NCBI RefSeq assembly: GCF_003205205.1
Contig: NZ_QJRL01000026.1
Location: 1-64,000 of the forward strand
Direction of reading: 5' to 3'
Source of the DNA: Pseudomonas sp. LB-090624
GTDB taxonomy: Bacteria > Pseudomonadota > Gammaproteobacteria > Pseudomonadales > Pseudomonadaceae
DNA: 64,000 bases
A program made the position numbers and the translations under genes. Below are positions 31,127 through 39,385 of the stretch, in pieces (position 1 is the stretch's first letter; each line of letters begins with the position of its first letter). Under the pieces are notes generated by a model that had not been told where the DNA came from, made no database searches, and saw nothing but the letters and a program-made list of their open reading frames with translations.

Positions 31127-33655
31127 ATGACGCAAGTCACGGTGAAAGAACTGGCCCAAGAGGTCGAGGCACCGGTAGAGCGCCTGCTGCAGCAGATGCG
31201 TGAGGCAGGTCTGCCGCACACCGACGCCGGTCAGGTAGTGACCGACAATGAGAAGCAGACCCTGCTGACTCATTTGAAAAGCAGCCACAAGAGCAAGGCG
31301 GAAGAGCCGCGCAAGATTACCTTGCAGCGCAAAACCACCAGCACCCTGCGTGTCGCCGGTAGCAAGAGCATCAGCGTAGAAGTACGCAAGAAGAAAGTTT
31401 TCGTGCAGCGTAGCCCGGAAGAAATCCAGGCTGAGCAGAAGCGTGAGCTGGATGAGCGCCGCGCGGCTGAAAATGCCGCTCGCGACAAGGTCGAGGCCGA
31501 AGTTCGCCAGCGCAACGAAGAGCAGGCTCGCCGTCAGGCTGCCGACACCGCTGCTGCTGCGCCAGCGCCTGCCGCCAAGCCAGAGCAGGCTCCAGCCGCT
31601 GCCCCGGCCCCGGTTGTCGCCGACGCCCCGGCTTCCGAAGACGCCGCAGCTCGTGCTGCCGAGCGCAAGAAAGACGAGACCCGTCGCAACGAAAGCCGTA
31701 CCCGTGATGACGACCGTCGTCGTGGCGAGGCGCCTCGTGTGTCGATCAAGGTCAAGGTCAAGGAGAAGGAAAAGGCGCCGACTCCACGTGCCGCTCCGCG
31801 TACCACCGACGAAGAGAGCGATGGCGCTCGTCGTGGTCGTGGTGGCAAGAGCAAGCTGAAGAAGCGTAATCAGCACGGCTTCCAGAACCCGACTGGCCCC
31901 GTCATCCGTGACGTGACCATCGGCGAGACCATCACCGTCTCGGAACTGGCCCAACAGATGTCGGTCAAGGCCGCTGAAGTGGTCAAGTTCATGTTCAAGA
32001 TGGGCACTCCGGTCACCATCAACCAGGTGCTCGACCAGGAAACTGCCCAGCTGATCGCCGAAGAACTGGGCCACAAGGTCACCCTGGTCAGCGACACTGC
32101 CCTGGAAGACTCCCTGGCCGAATCGCTGAAGTTCGAAGGCCAGGCCGAGTCGCGTGCGCCGGTGGTTACCGTCATGGGTCACGTTGACCATGGCAAGACC
32201 TCGCTGCTCGACTACATCCGTCGTGCCAAGGTTGCCGCTGGCGAAGCCGGTGGTATTACCCAGCACATCGGTGCCTACCACGTGGAAACCGACCGCGGCA
32301 TGGTCACCTTCCTCGACACCCCAGGCCACGCTGCTTTCACCCAGATGCGTGCCCGTGGTGCCAAGGCGACCGACATCGTCATCCTGGTGGTGGCGGCGGA
32401 CGACGGCGTGATGCCGCAAACCCGCGAAGCCGTTCAGCATGCCAAGGCAGCTGGCGTCCCGCTGGTTGTTGCAGTGAACAAGATCGACAAGCCAGGTGCT
32501 GACCTCGATCGTATTCGTAACGAGCTGGCTGTCGAAGGCGTTACCTCTGAGGACTGGGGTGGTGACACGCCGTTCGTCAAGGTTTCGGCCAAGATGGGTA
32601 CCGGTGTCGACGAGCTGCTCGAAGCTGTCTTGCTGCAGGCCGAGATCCTTGAATTGACCGCTACCCCGACTGCTCCAGGTCGTGGTGTGGTTGTCGAATC
32701 GCGCCTGGACAAGGGCCGCGGTCCGGTGGCGACCATCCTGGTTCAGGACGGCACCCTGCGTCAGGGCGACATGGTCCTGTGCGGCTCCAACTATGGCCGC
32801 GTACGTGCCATGCTCGACGAGAACGGCAAGCCTGTGAAGGAAGCTGGCCCGTCGATCCCGGTCGAGATCCTCGGCCTGGACGGTACCCCGGAAGCCGGTG
32901 ACGAGCTGTCGGTGGTGGCTGACGAGAAGAAGGCCCGTGAAGTTGCCCTGTTCCGTCAAGGCAAGTACCGCGAGGTCAAGCTGGCCCGTGCTCACGCCGG
33001 CAAGCTGGAAAACATCTTCGAGACCATGGGTCAGGAAGAGAAGAAAACCCTCAACATCGTTCTCAAGACCGATGTGCGTGGTTCTCTGGAAGCGCTGCAG
33101 GGCTCGCTCGGCGGCCTGGGCAACGACGAAGTGCAGGTACGCGTGATTGGTGGTGGCGTCGGTGGTATCACCGAGAGCGACGCCAACCTGGCGCTGGCTT
33201 CGAATGCAGTACTGTTCGGCTTCAACGTGCGTGCCGATGCCGGCGCGCGCAAGATCGTCGAGCAGGAAGGTCTGGATATGCGTTACTACAACGTGATCTA
33301 CGACATCATCGAAGACGTCAAGAAGGCCCTGACCGGCATGCTCGGCAGCGATGTTCGCGAGAACATCCTGGGTGTCGCCGAAGTGCGTGACGTGTTCCGT
33401 TCGCCGAAGTTCGGCGCCATCGCTGGCTGTATGGTCATCGAGGGTACCGTGTACCGCAACCGTCCGATCCGCGTACTGCGCGACGACGTTGTGATCTTCG
33501 AAGGCGAGCTGGAATCGCTGCGTCGCTTCAAGGACGACGCCTCCGAAGTTCGTTCGGGCATGGAGTGCGGTATTGGCGTCAAGAGCTACAACGACGTCAA
33601 GGTCGGCGACAAGATCGAAGTCTTCGAGAAAGTCCAGGTGGCTCGTACCCTTTAA
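31127..33655 (+). CDS. infB: Translation initiation factor IF-2
   Basis: An 842-residue GTPase that places initiator tRNA on the 30S subunit. Layout: a small N-terminal fold (1-50, MTQVTVKELAQEVEAPVERL), a long Ala/Arg/Lys/Glu-rich flexible region (about 90-250), a second conserved fold near 265-320, the G domain with GHVDHGKT at 351-358, FLDTPGHAAF and VNKID, then the tRNA-binding C domains. The start has a GAGGAGAG ribosome site. An initiator tRNA gene heads the same operon. Confidence 0.99.
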   Translation: MTQVTVKELAQEVEAPVERLLQQMREAGLPHTDAGQVVTDNEKQTLLTHLKSSHKSKAEEPRKITLQRKTTSTLRVAGSKSISVEVRKKKVFVQRSPEEIQAEQKRELDERRAAENAARDKVEAEVRQRNEEQARRQAADTAAAAPAPAAKPEQAPAAAPAPVVADAPASEDAAARAAERKKDETRRNESRTRDDDRRRGEAPRVSIKVKVKEKEKAPTPRAAPRTTDEESDGARRGRGGKSKLKKRNQHGFQNPTGPVIRDVTIGETITVSELAQQMSVKAAEVVKFMFKMGTPVTINQVLDQETAQLIAEELGHKVTLVSDTALEDSLAESLKFEGQAESRAPVVTVMGHVDHGKTSLLDYIRRAKVAAGEAGGITQHIGAYHVETDRGMVTFLDTPGHAAFTQMRARGAKATDIVILVVAADDGVMPQTREAVQHAKAAGVPLVVAVNKIDKPGADLDRIRNELAVEGVTSEDWGGDTPFVKVSAKMGTGVDELLEAVLLQAEILELTATPTAPGRGVVVESRLDKGRGPVATILVQDGTLRQGDMVLCGSNYGRVRAMLDENGKPVKEAGPSIPVEILGLDGTPEAGDELSVVADEKKAREVALFRQGKYREVKLARAHAGKLENIFETMGQEEKKTLNIVLKTDVRGSLEALQGSLGGLGNDEVQVRVIGGGVGGITESDANLALASNAVLFGFNVRADAGARKIVEQEGLDMRYYNVIYDIIEDVKKALTGMLGSDVRENILGVAEVRDVFRSPKFGAIAGCMVIEGTVYRNRPIRVLRDDVVIFEGELESLRRFKDDASEVRSGMECGIGVKSYNDVKVGDKIEVFEKVQVARTL

Positions 33656-33712
33656 GGGCGAGCGAACCGCAAGCGCGCGCTACAGGGCGGCTTGCGGTAC
33701 CTCTTCAGGTAG

Positions 33713-33741
33713 CGCCCGGTCAGGCTCAGGTCTGTCCGGGC
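33713..33741 (+). other. Hairpins in the infB-rbfA gap
   Basis: CGCCCGG and CCGGGCG arms enclose a 15-16-base loop in the 116-bp gap between infB and rbfA. A second stem (ACCGCAAG with CTTGCGGT, about 33667-33699) lies just before it. Neither has a U-tract, so mRNA processing or stabilisation is more likely than termination. Confidence 0.4.
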
Positions 33742-33771
33742 GTTTGCCGCTTTAAGTTACAGGTAGCAAGA

Positions 33772-34170
33772 ATGGCAAAAGAATATAGCCGTACCCAACG
33801 TATTGGCGATCAGATGCAGCGCGAGCTGGCCGAGCTGATCCGTCGCGAAGTCAAGGACCCGCGTGTCGGCCTGGTGACCATCACCGCCGTGGACGTCAGC
33901 CGTGACTTGGGCCATGCCAAGGTGTTCATCACCGTCATGGGCGAGGAAACCCCGGACGCCGTGCAGCAGTCGCTGAAGGCACTGAACAGCGCTGCCAGCT
34001 TCCTGCGTTTGCACCTGGGGCGCTCGATGCAGCTGCGCAGCGTGCCGCAACTGCACTTCCACTTCGATGAAAGCGTCAGCCGCGGTGTGCACCTGTCGGC
34101 GCTGATCGAGCGTGCAGTGGCCGAAGACCGCCTGCACAAGGAAGCCGACGAGCCGGACACCAAGGAGTAA
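33772..34170 (+). CDS. rbfA: 30S ribosome-binding factor RbfA
   Basis: A 132-residue KH-like cold-shock factor for 16S rRNA 5'-end maturation. Family features are MAKEYSRTQRIGDQMQRELAELIRREVKDPR at the N-terminus and HAKVFITVMG. LRLHLGRSMQLRSVPQLHFHFDES follows in the C-terminal half. The reading frame is open further upstream, but the conserved N-terminus fixes this ATG. It overlaps nothing and lies 3 bp before truB. Confidence 0.97.
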   Translation: MAKEYSRTQRIGDQMQRELAELIRREVKDPRVGLVTITAVDVSRDLGHAKVFITVMGEETPDAVQQSLKALNSAASFLRLHLGRSMQLRSVPQLHFHFDESVSRGVHLSALIERAVAEDRLHKEADEPDTKE

Positions 34171-34173
34171 GCG

Positions 34174-35091
34174 GTGGCCCAGGTCAAACGTATCCGCCGC
34201 AACGTCAGCGGCATCATCCTGCTCGACAAGCCGCTGGGCTTCACCTCGAATGCCGCCCTGCAGAAAGTGCGTTGGCTGCTCAACGCGGAAAAGGCCGGCC
34301 ACACCGGTAGCCTCGACCCGCTGGCAACCGGCGTGCTGCCACTGTGCTTTGGCGAAGCGACCAAGTTTTCGCAGTACTTGCTCGATTCCGACAAGGGCTA
34401 CGAAACCGTCATGCAGATGGGGCAGACTACCAACACCGGCGACGCCGAAGGTGAGGTTCTGCAGACCCGCGAAGTGACCGTTGGTCGCGCCGACATCGAG
34501 GCGCTGCTGCCACGTTTTCGCGGCCCGATCAGCCAGATACCGCCGATGTACTCGGCGCTCAAGCGTGACGGCCAGCCGCTGTACAAGTTGGCACGTGCAG
34601 GAGAGGTAGTGGAGCGCGAGGCGCGTTCTGTTACTATTGGCCGGCTGGAGTTGCTCGAGTGCGAAGGCACCCGTGCACGGCTGAGCGTAGGCTGCAGCAA
34701 AGGCACCTATATCCGCACCCTGGTGGAGGATATTGGCGAGGCCCTTGGTTGCGGCGCCTATGTCGCCGAGCTGCGCAGGACCCAGGCCGGGCCCTTTGCG
34801 CTGGCACAGACGGTTACTCTCGAGGAACTCGAACAGGCCCACGCCGAAGGCGGCAACGAAGCGCTCGATCGCTTTCTGATGCCCTCGGACAGCGGCCTGC
34901 AGGACTGGCCAATGGTCAGCCTGTCCGAACACAGTGCGTTCTACTGGCTGCATGGTCAGGCAGTGCGCGCGCCGGACGCGCCACAATTTGGCATGGTCCG
35001 GGTACAGGATCATAATGCGCGCTTCATCGGTATCGGTGAAGTGAGCGAAGACGGGCGCATTGCGCCGCGTCGGCTGATTCGGTCGGAATGA
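34174..35091 (+). CDS. truB: tRNA pseudouridine-55 synthase
   Basis: A 305-residue enzyme forming pseudouridine 55 in the T-loop of tRNAs. Catalytic Asp48 lies in the motif HTGSLDPLATGVLPLCFG. Other family segments are GQTTNTGDAEG, PPMYSALKRDGQPLYKLARAGE (residues 124-145) and CSKGTYIRTLVEDIGEALG (residues 180-198). The start is GTG with an AAGGAG ribosome site, 3 bp after rbfA, so the two are likely translationally coupled. Confidence 0.98.
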   Translation: MAQVKRIRRNVSGIILLDKPLGFTSNAALQKVRWLLNAEKAGHTGSLDPLATGVLPLCFGEATKFSQYLLDSDKGYETVMQMGQTTNTGDAEGEVLQTREVTVGRADIEALLPRFRGPISQIPPMYSALKRDGQPLYKLARAGEVVEREARSVTIGRLELLECEGTRARLSVGCSKGTYIRTLVEDIGEALGCGAYVAELRRTQAGPFALAQTVTLEELEQAHAEGGNEALDRFLMPSDSGLQDWPMVSLSEHSAFYWLHGQAVRAPDAPQFGMVRVQDHNARFIGIGEVSEDGRIAPRRLIRSE

Positions 35092-35238
35092 CCGAAACCG
35101 GGGGGCAAGGCTGGTGCCAAGCCCCACGGCATCAAGGGTGGCTGTCAGTAGGCACGGTCACACCTTTTTTATTAATACAGGGATTTGTCCCTGGCCTATT
35201 GGACCCCGCATGCGGGATCCGTTATCAGGAGAAGCCAA

Positions 35239-35508
35239 ATGGCCCTCAGCGTTGAAGAAAAAGCTCAGATCGTTGCCGAATATCAGCAAGCCGCCGGTGA
35301 TACCGGTAGCCCGGAAGTGCAGGTTGCTCTGCTGACCGCCAACATCAACAAGCTGCAAGGCCACTTCAAGGCCAACGATAAAGACCACCACTCCCGTCGT
35401 GGCCTGATTCGTATGGTCAACCAGCGTCGTAAGCTGCTGGACTACCTGAAGGGCAAAGACACCACTCGTTACAGCGCCCTGATCGGTCGCCTGGGCCTGC
35501 GTCGCTAA
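35239..35508 (+). CDS. rpsO: 30S ribosomal protein S15
   Basis: An 89-residue primary 16S rRNA-binding protein. The sequence is canonical (MALSVEEKAQIVAEYQQAAGDTGSPE, then DHHSRRGLIRMVNQRRKLLDYLK). Strong ribosome site TCAGGAGAAG. The 147-bp leader after truB contains CAGGGA/TCCCTG and other stems and could hold its own promoter and an autoregulatory structure, as known for E. coli rpsO, but I cannot assign these firmly. Confidence 0.98.
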   Translation: MALSVEEKAQIVAEYQQAAGDTGSPEVQVALLTANINKLQGHFKANDKDHHSRRGLIRMVNQRRKLLDYLKGKDTTRYSALIGRLGLRR

Positions 35509-35598
35509 TAGCGGCCTGGTCAGTGGTGTGCATGGCGTGTCGCAGGCTTCGGCTATGCTGTTTCGCAGCATTGTCGTTGGGCACGTCACGCGTATCTC

Positions 35599-35660
35599 CG
35601 AGGTTGGCAGCCTGGTTGAGCTGAGCGGTTTACCGCACAGCTGCCAGGCTCCCAACCTCG
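35599..35660 (+). promoter_or_regulatory. Long pnp leader hairpin (candidate RNase III site)
   Basis: CGAGGTTGG (35599-35607) pairs with CCAACCTCG (35652-35660). The pairing continues inward through AGCCTGG/CCAGGCT, AGCTG/CAGCT and GCGG/CCGC, giving a nearly continuous 62-nt hairpin. It sits 98 nt upstream of the pnp start. In E. coli a comparable double-stranded leader is cut by RNase III and lets PNPase repress its own mRNA. Confidence 0.7.
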
Positions 35661-35758
35661 TGTTGTATCTGGACGGTCAATGGGGCCGATTCCCCGTTCT
35701 GCCCAAGAATTCGCAAGAAACCAGTTCCCCCAAGAGCCACTGAAAAAGGTAGGAAACC

Positions 35759-37864
35759 GTGAACCCGGTAATCAAGACTTTCCAGTTCGGTCAATCGACC
35801 GTTACTCTCGAAACGGGCCGTATTGCCCGTCAGGCAACCGGCGCCGTGCTGGTTACCGTCGACAACGACGTCACCGTGCTGGTGACCGTGGTAGGCGCCA
35901 AGCAGGCTGATCCAGGCAAGGGCTTCTTCCCGCTGTCGGTTCACTACCAGGAAAAGACCTACGCCGCCGGCAAGATCCCGGGTGGCTTCTTCAAGCGTGA
36001 AGGCCGTCCTTCCGAGAAAGAGACGCTGACCTCGCGCCTGATCGACCGTCCGATCCGTCCGCTGTTCCCGGAAGGCTTCATGAACGAAGTGCAGGTCGTC
36101 TGCACCGTGGTTTCCACCAGCAAGAAGACCGACCCGGACATCGCCGCGATGATCGGTACCTCGGCTGCCCTGGCCATCTCCGGCATTCCGTTCGAAGGCC
36201 CGATCGGCGCCGCTCGCGTTGCCTTCCACGAAAGCACCGGCTATCTGCTGAACCCGACCTACGAGCAACTGGCCGCCTCGAGCCTGGACATGGTCGTTGC
36301 CGGTACCTCTGACGCCGTGCTGATGGTTGAATCGGAAGCCCAAGAGCTGACCGAAGACCAGATGCTGGGTGCGGTGCTGTTCGCCCACGACGAATTCCAG
36401 GCTGTGATCCAGGCTGTCAAAGAGCTGGCTGCCGAAGCTGGCAAGCCGACCTGGGACTGGAAACCTGCCGTTGCCAACACCGAGCTGTTCAACGCCATCC
36501 GCGCCGAGTTCGGCGAAGCGGTTTCGCAGGGTTACACCATCACTGTCAAGGCCGATCGCTATGCGCGCCTGGGCGAGCTGCGCGACCAGGCGGTTGCCAA
36601 GTTCTCCGGTGAAGAAGGTCAGCCTTCGGCTGGTGAAGTAAAAGACATCTTCGGCGAAATCGAATACCGCACCGTTCGCGAAAACATCGTCAACGGCAAG
36701 CCTCGGATCGACGGTCGCGACACCAAGACCGTGCGCCCGCTGAACATCGAAGTCGGCGTGCTGCCGAAAACCCACGGTTCGGCACTGTTCACCCGTGGCG
36801 AGACCCAGGCCCTGGTCGTTGCGACCTTGGGTACTGCCCGTGACGCCCAGCTGCTGGACACCCTCGAAGGCGAGAAAAAAGACCCCTTCATGCTGCACTA
36901 CAACTTCCCACCGTTCTCGGTAGGTGAGTGTGGCCGCATGGGCGGTGCTGGTCGTCGCGAAATCGGCCACGGCCGTCTGGCCCGCCGTTCGGTCCAGGCC
37001 ATGCTGCCTGCTGCCGACGTGTTCCCGTACACCATTCGTGTGGTTTCGGAAATCACCGAATCCAACGGCTCCAGCTCCATGGCTTCGGTCTGCGGTGCTT
37101 CCCTGGCCCTGATGGACGCCGGTGTACCGATGAAGGCGCCAGTGGCTGGTATCGCCATGGGCCTGGTCAAGGAAGGCGACAAGTTCGCGGTCCTGACCGA
37201 CATCCTGGGTGACGAAGACCACCTGGGCGACATGGACTTCAAGGTAGCCGGTACCGCCAAAGGCGTCACCGCGCTGCAGATGGACATCAAGATCAACGGC
37301 ATCACCGAAGAGATCATGGAAATCGCTCTGGGCCAGGCCCTGGAAGCGCGCCTGAACATCCTCGGCCAGATGAACCAGATCATTGGCCAGTCGCGTACCG
37401 AACTGTCGGCCAACGCCCCGACCATGATCGCGATGAAGATCGACACCGACAAAATCCGTGACGTCATCGGTAAAGGCGGCGCCACCATTCGCGCCATTTG
37501 CGAAGAGACCAAGGCTTCGATCGACATCGAAGACGATGGCTCGATCAAGATCTTCGGCGAAACCAAGGAAGCGGCAGAAGCTGCCAAGCAGCGCATCCTG
37601 GGCATCACCGCCGAGGCCGAGATCGGCAAGATCTACGTCGGCAAGGTTGAGCGCATCGTTGATTTCGGTGCCTTCGTCAACATCCTGCCTGGTAAGGACG
37701 GCCTGGTGCACATCTCCATGCTGAGCGATGCTCGCGTCGAGAAAGTCACCGACATCCTGAAAGAAGGCCAGGAAGTCGAAGTACTGGTACTGGACGTGGA
37801 CAACCGCGGCCGTATCAAGCTGTCGATCAAGGACGTAGCTGCGGCCAAGGCCTCGGGCGTCTAA
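35759..37864 (+). CDS. pnp: Polyribonucleotide nucleotidyltransferase (PNPase)
   Basis: A 701-residue phosphorolytic 3'-5' exoribonuclease and degradosome partner. It has two RNase PH domains (about 1-210 and 310-540; FPPFSVGECGRMGGAGRREIGHG lies in the second, residues 383-405). A KH domain follows (about 553-612, TDKIRDVIGKGGATIRAICEET), then an S1 domain (about 620-690, GKVERIVDFGAFVNILPGKDGLVHIS). The start is GTG with a GTAGGA ribosome site. A UUCG terminator ends the operon 20 bp downstream. The upstream hairpin suggests autoregulation. Confidence 0.99.
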   Translation: MNPVIKTFQFGQSTVTLETGRIARQATGAVLVTVDNDVTVLVTVVGAKQADPGKGFFPLSVHYQEKTYAAGKIPGGFFKREGRPSEKETLTSRLIDRPIRPLFPEGFMNEVQVVCTVVSTSKKTDPDIAAMIGTSAALAISGIPFEGPIGAARVAFHESTGYLLNPTYEQLAASSLDMVVAGTSDAVLMVESEAQELTEDQMLGAVLFAHDEFQAVIQAVKELAAEAGKPTWDWKPAVANTELFNAIRAEFGEAVSQGYTITVKADRYARLGELRDQAVAKFSGEEGQPSAGEVKDIFGEIEYRTVRENIVNGKPRIDGRDTKTVRPLNIEVGVLPKTHGSALFTRGETQALVVATLGTARDAQLLDTLEGEKKDPFMLHYNFPPFSVGECGRMGGAGRREIGHGRLARRSVQAMLPAADVFPYTIRVVSEITESNGSSSMASVCGASLALMDAGVPMKAPVAGIAMGLVKEGDKFAVLTDILGDEDHLGDMDFKVAGTAKGVTALQMDIKINGITEEIMEIALGQALEARLNILGQMNQIIGQSRTELSANAPTMIAMKIDTDKIRDVIGKGGATIRAICEETKASIDIEDDGSIKIFGETKEAAEAAKQRILGITAEAEIGKIYVGKVERIVDFGAFVNILPGKDGLVHISMLSDARVEKVTDILKEGQEVEVLVLDVDNRGRIKLSIKDVAAAKASGV

Positions 37865-37883
37865 GCGACTGCGACGCTACAGG

Positions 37884-37908
37884 AAAGGGCCCTTCGGGGC
37901 CCTTTTTT
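37884..37908 (+). terminator. pnp terminator
   Basis: AAAGGGCCC (37884-37892) and GGGCCCTTT (37897-37905) around a TTCG tetraloop, followed by more Ts. It ends the rimP-pnp superoperon. Confidence 0.9.
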
Positions 37909-38125
37909 AATGCCTTGCGGGAACCTTTTGCGGACTTGCATCTTGCATGCAGGTTTACCGTGCAGATTGCAAATTGCACGACCCCTGCAGTGCTGGCTGT
38001 TTGCTAACTTGTTGATTTATAAGGGCTTAAGCGAAGCGGTAAAAGTGGCACAGCGCGTGCAACTACCTTCATACCTGACGCCAGGACCTTCGGCGCAGAC
38101 CTTTCAAAAAACAGGAGTGACCCAC

Positions 38126-38476
38126 ATGAAGAAGTTCGCCATTGCTGCCGCTACTGCTACCGCTCTGACCCTGACCATGGCTAACGCGGCATTTGCCCAG
38201 CAGTCCACCCAGGCCCCAATGACGCTGGCGGCCGGTGAGGTGACCAAAGCCAAGGAAGCAACCTCCGATACCTGGATCACCACCAAGGTAAAGGCTGACC
38301 TGATGACCGAGAAAGGGGTGCCTGGCAGCGATATCAAGGTTGAAACCAACAAAGGCGTTGTGTCCCTGTCGTCTGACGTGGCTGTGACCGATGCGCAGAA
38401 AGAGATGGCTGTTGCCATCGCCAAAAAGATCAAAGGCGTACAGGCCGTGTCGGCTGATGGCCTGAAGTCCGAATAA
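38126..38476 (+). CDS. Periplasmic BON-domain protein
   Basis: A 116-residue exported protein. A signal peptide (MKKFAIAAATATALTLTMANAAFA) is followed by one BON domain (about 48-115: TWITTKVKADLMTEKGVPGSDIKVETNKGVVSLSSDV). BON proteins such as OsmY bind envelope components and are often stress-induced; the exact role here is unknown. The gene stands alone, with a 215-bp leader after the pnp terminator that contains AT-rich sequence and a possible own promoter, and a terminator behind it. The ribosome site is ACAGGAG. Confidence 0.88.
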   Translation: MKKFAIAAATATALTLTMANAAFAQQSTQAPMTLAAGEVTKAKEATSDTWITTKVKADLMTEKGVPGSDIKVETNKGVVSLSSDVAVTDAQKEMAVAIAKKIKGVQAVSADGLKSE

Positions 38477-38517
38477 GGATTGTCCCGTCGGCCAAAAGGA
38501 TTTGGCCACCGTTTCAC

Positions 38518-38541
38518 CAGCCCCGGCCTATGCCGGGGCTG
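38518..38541. terminator. Terminator between the BON gene and the monooxygenase gene
   Basis: CAGCCCCGGC (38518-38527) and GCCGGGGCTG (38532-38541) with a CTAT loop, between two convergent genes. Only a short T-containing tail follows on the plus strand (TTCGTT), so efficiency is uncertain. Confidence 0.65.
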
Positions 38542-38551
38542 TTCGTTATGA

Positions 38552-38854
38552 CTAGTACATTGGGTTGCGCGCAATCACATCGCTTTCGAAGCACTCCTGC
38601 TCGATGATCAGCGGTTCCACCAGAGGCCGGCTGTCGCGAAAGTGCGCGGTCTGTGTATGGGCGTCATACGCCGCATCATCACGGTAGATCTCGTAGAGGT
38701 AGATCACTTGCGGGTCGACCCTGTCCTGTGACACATCGAACACCAGACAGCCAGGTTCGGTGGCAACGGAGGCTGCGGCATTGGCCTTGATGGCGGTTAG
38801 GAAAGCTTCAGCGGATCCGGGTTTGACTCGGGTTCTGATGAACAGACTGTACAC
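38552..38854 (-). CDS. Antibiotic biosynthesis monooxygenase (ABM) family protein
   Basis: A 100-residue dimeric ferredoxin-like fold protein of the ABM/YgiN type. The sequence reads VYSLFIRTRVKPGSAEAFLTAIKANAAASVATEPGC, followed by YLYEIYRDDAAYDAHTQTAHFRD (residues 60-82), the usual pattern with the conserved His pair. Such proteins act on quinols or aromatic substrates, or have unknown targets. The start is GTG with an AAGGAG ribosome site; the frame extends upstream without conservation. It is divergent from a VOC-fold gene with a perfect palindrome between them, suggesting a small co-regulated enzyme pair. Confidence 0.85.
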   Translation of the reverse strand: MYSLFIRTRVKPGSAEAFLTAIKANAAASVATEPGCLVFDVSQDRVDPQVIYLYEIYRDDAAYDAHTQTAHFRDSRPLVEPLIIEQECFESDVIARNPMY

Positions 38855-38888
38855 AAATGGCTCCTTTTGTTTTAAATTCGAATATGAA

Positions 38889-38898
38889 TTGTATACAA
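38889..38898. promoter_or_regulatory. Palindrome in the divergent ABM/VOC promoter region
   Basis: TTGTATACAA is a perfect 10-bp palindrome in the AT-rich 60-bp gap between the divergent starts (38854 and 38915). The TTGTnnACAA form resembles operators of FadR-type GntR repressors. No regulator gene is adjacent. Confidence 0.5.
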
Positions 38899-38914
38899 AA
38901 ATGGAGCTTCGCCA

Positions 38915-39328
38915 ATGTCTGAATTGCCCGCCCGCCCTGGCCGCCTGAACGGCCTGCGCCATATCGCCCTGCTGGTGCCCAACCTTGAGGAATGTGAGCG
39001 TTTCTACGTCGATGTGCTGGGCATGGAAGTGCTGAACCGCGCCAATGAGGACCTGGTGTACCTCACCTGTGGTAACGACAACCTGTCATTGGGGCGTGGG
39101 GCAGGGGCGGCCAACGGGTTGCAGACCCTGGATCACTACGGCTTCATTGTCGACAGTGTGGAGGAACTGGAGGCCTGGTATGCCTACTTCAAGGCCCGTG
39201 GCGTGACCTTGCTCGACCGGCCGTTCAACCATGGTGACGGCGCACGTAGCTTCCACCTGCTGGACCCGGCCGGGAACAAGGTGCAGCCGTTGTACCACCC
39301 GGCAGTGTCGGGGCAGCGTTTGGTTTGA
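38915..39328 (+). CDS. VOC-family (glyoxalase/dioxygenase-fold) protein
   Basis: A 137-residue single-subunit VOC protein. The first beta-alpha-beta module begins GLRHIALLVPNLEECERFYVDVLGMEVL with metal-ligand candidate His16. The second begins LDHYGFIVDSVEELEAWYAYFKARGV, and the domain ends in FHLLDPAGNKVQPLYHP. It could be a glyoxalase I-like lyase, a fosfomycin-resistance-type transferase or an extradiol dioxygenase; the sequence does not choose. Divergent transcription from the ABM monooxygenase with a shared palindrome implies a common inducer. A REP element follows. Confidence 0.85.
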   Translation: MSELPARPGRLNGLRHIALLVPNLEECERFYVDVLGMEVLNRANEDLVYLTCGNDNLSLGRGAGAANGLQTLDHYGFIVDSVEELEAWYAYFKARGVTLLDRPFNHGDGARSFHLLDPAGNKVQPLYHPAVSGQRLV

Positions 39329-39337
39329 AGCCGAGCT

Positions 39338-39368
39338 GGCTTCTCGCGGGTAAACCCGCGAAGAAGCC
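39338..39368. repeat. REP palindrome
   Basis: GGCTTCTCGCGGG (39338-39350) and CCCGCGAAGAAGCC (39355-39368) flank TAAA. This is the 'ttcgcgggtttacccgcg' form of the P. putida REP, between the convergent VOC and DUF748 genes. Confidence 0.8.
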
Positions 39369-39385
39369 GGGCCTGCGAACAGGGA

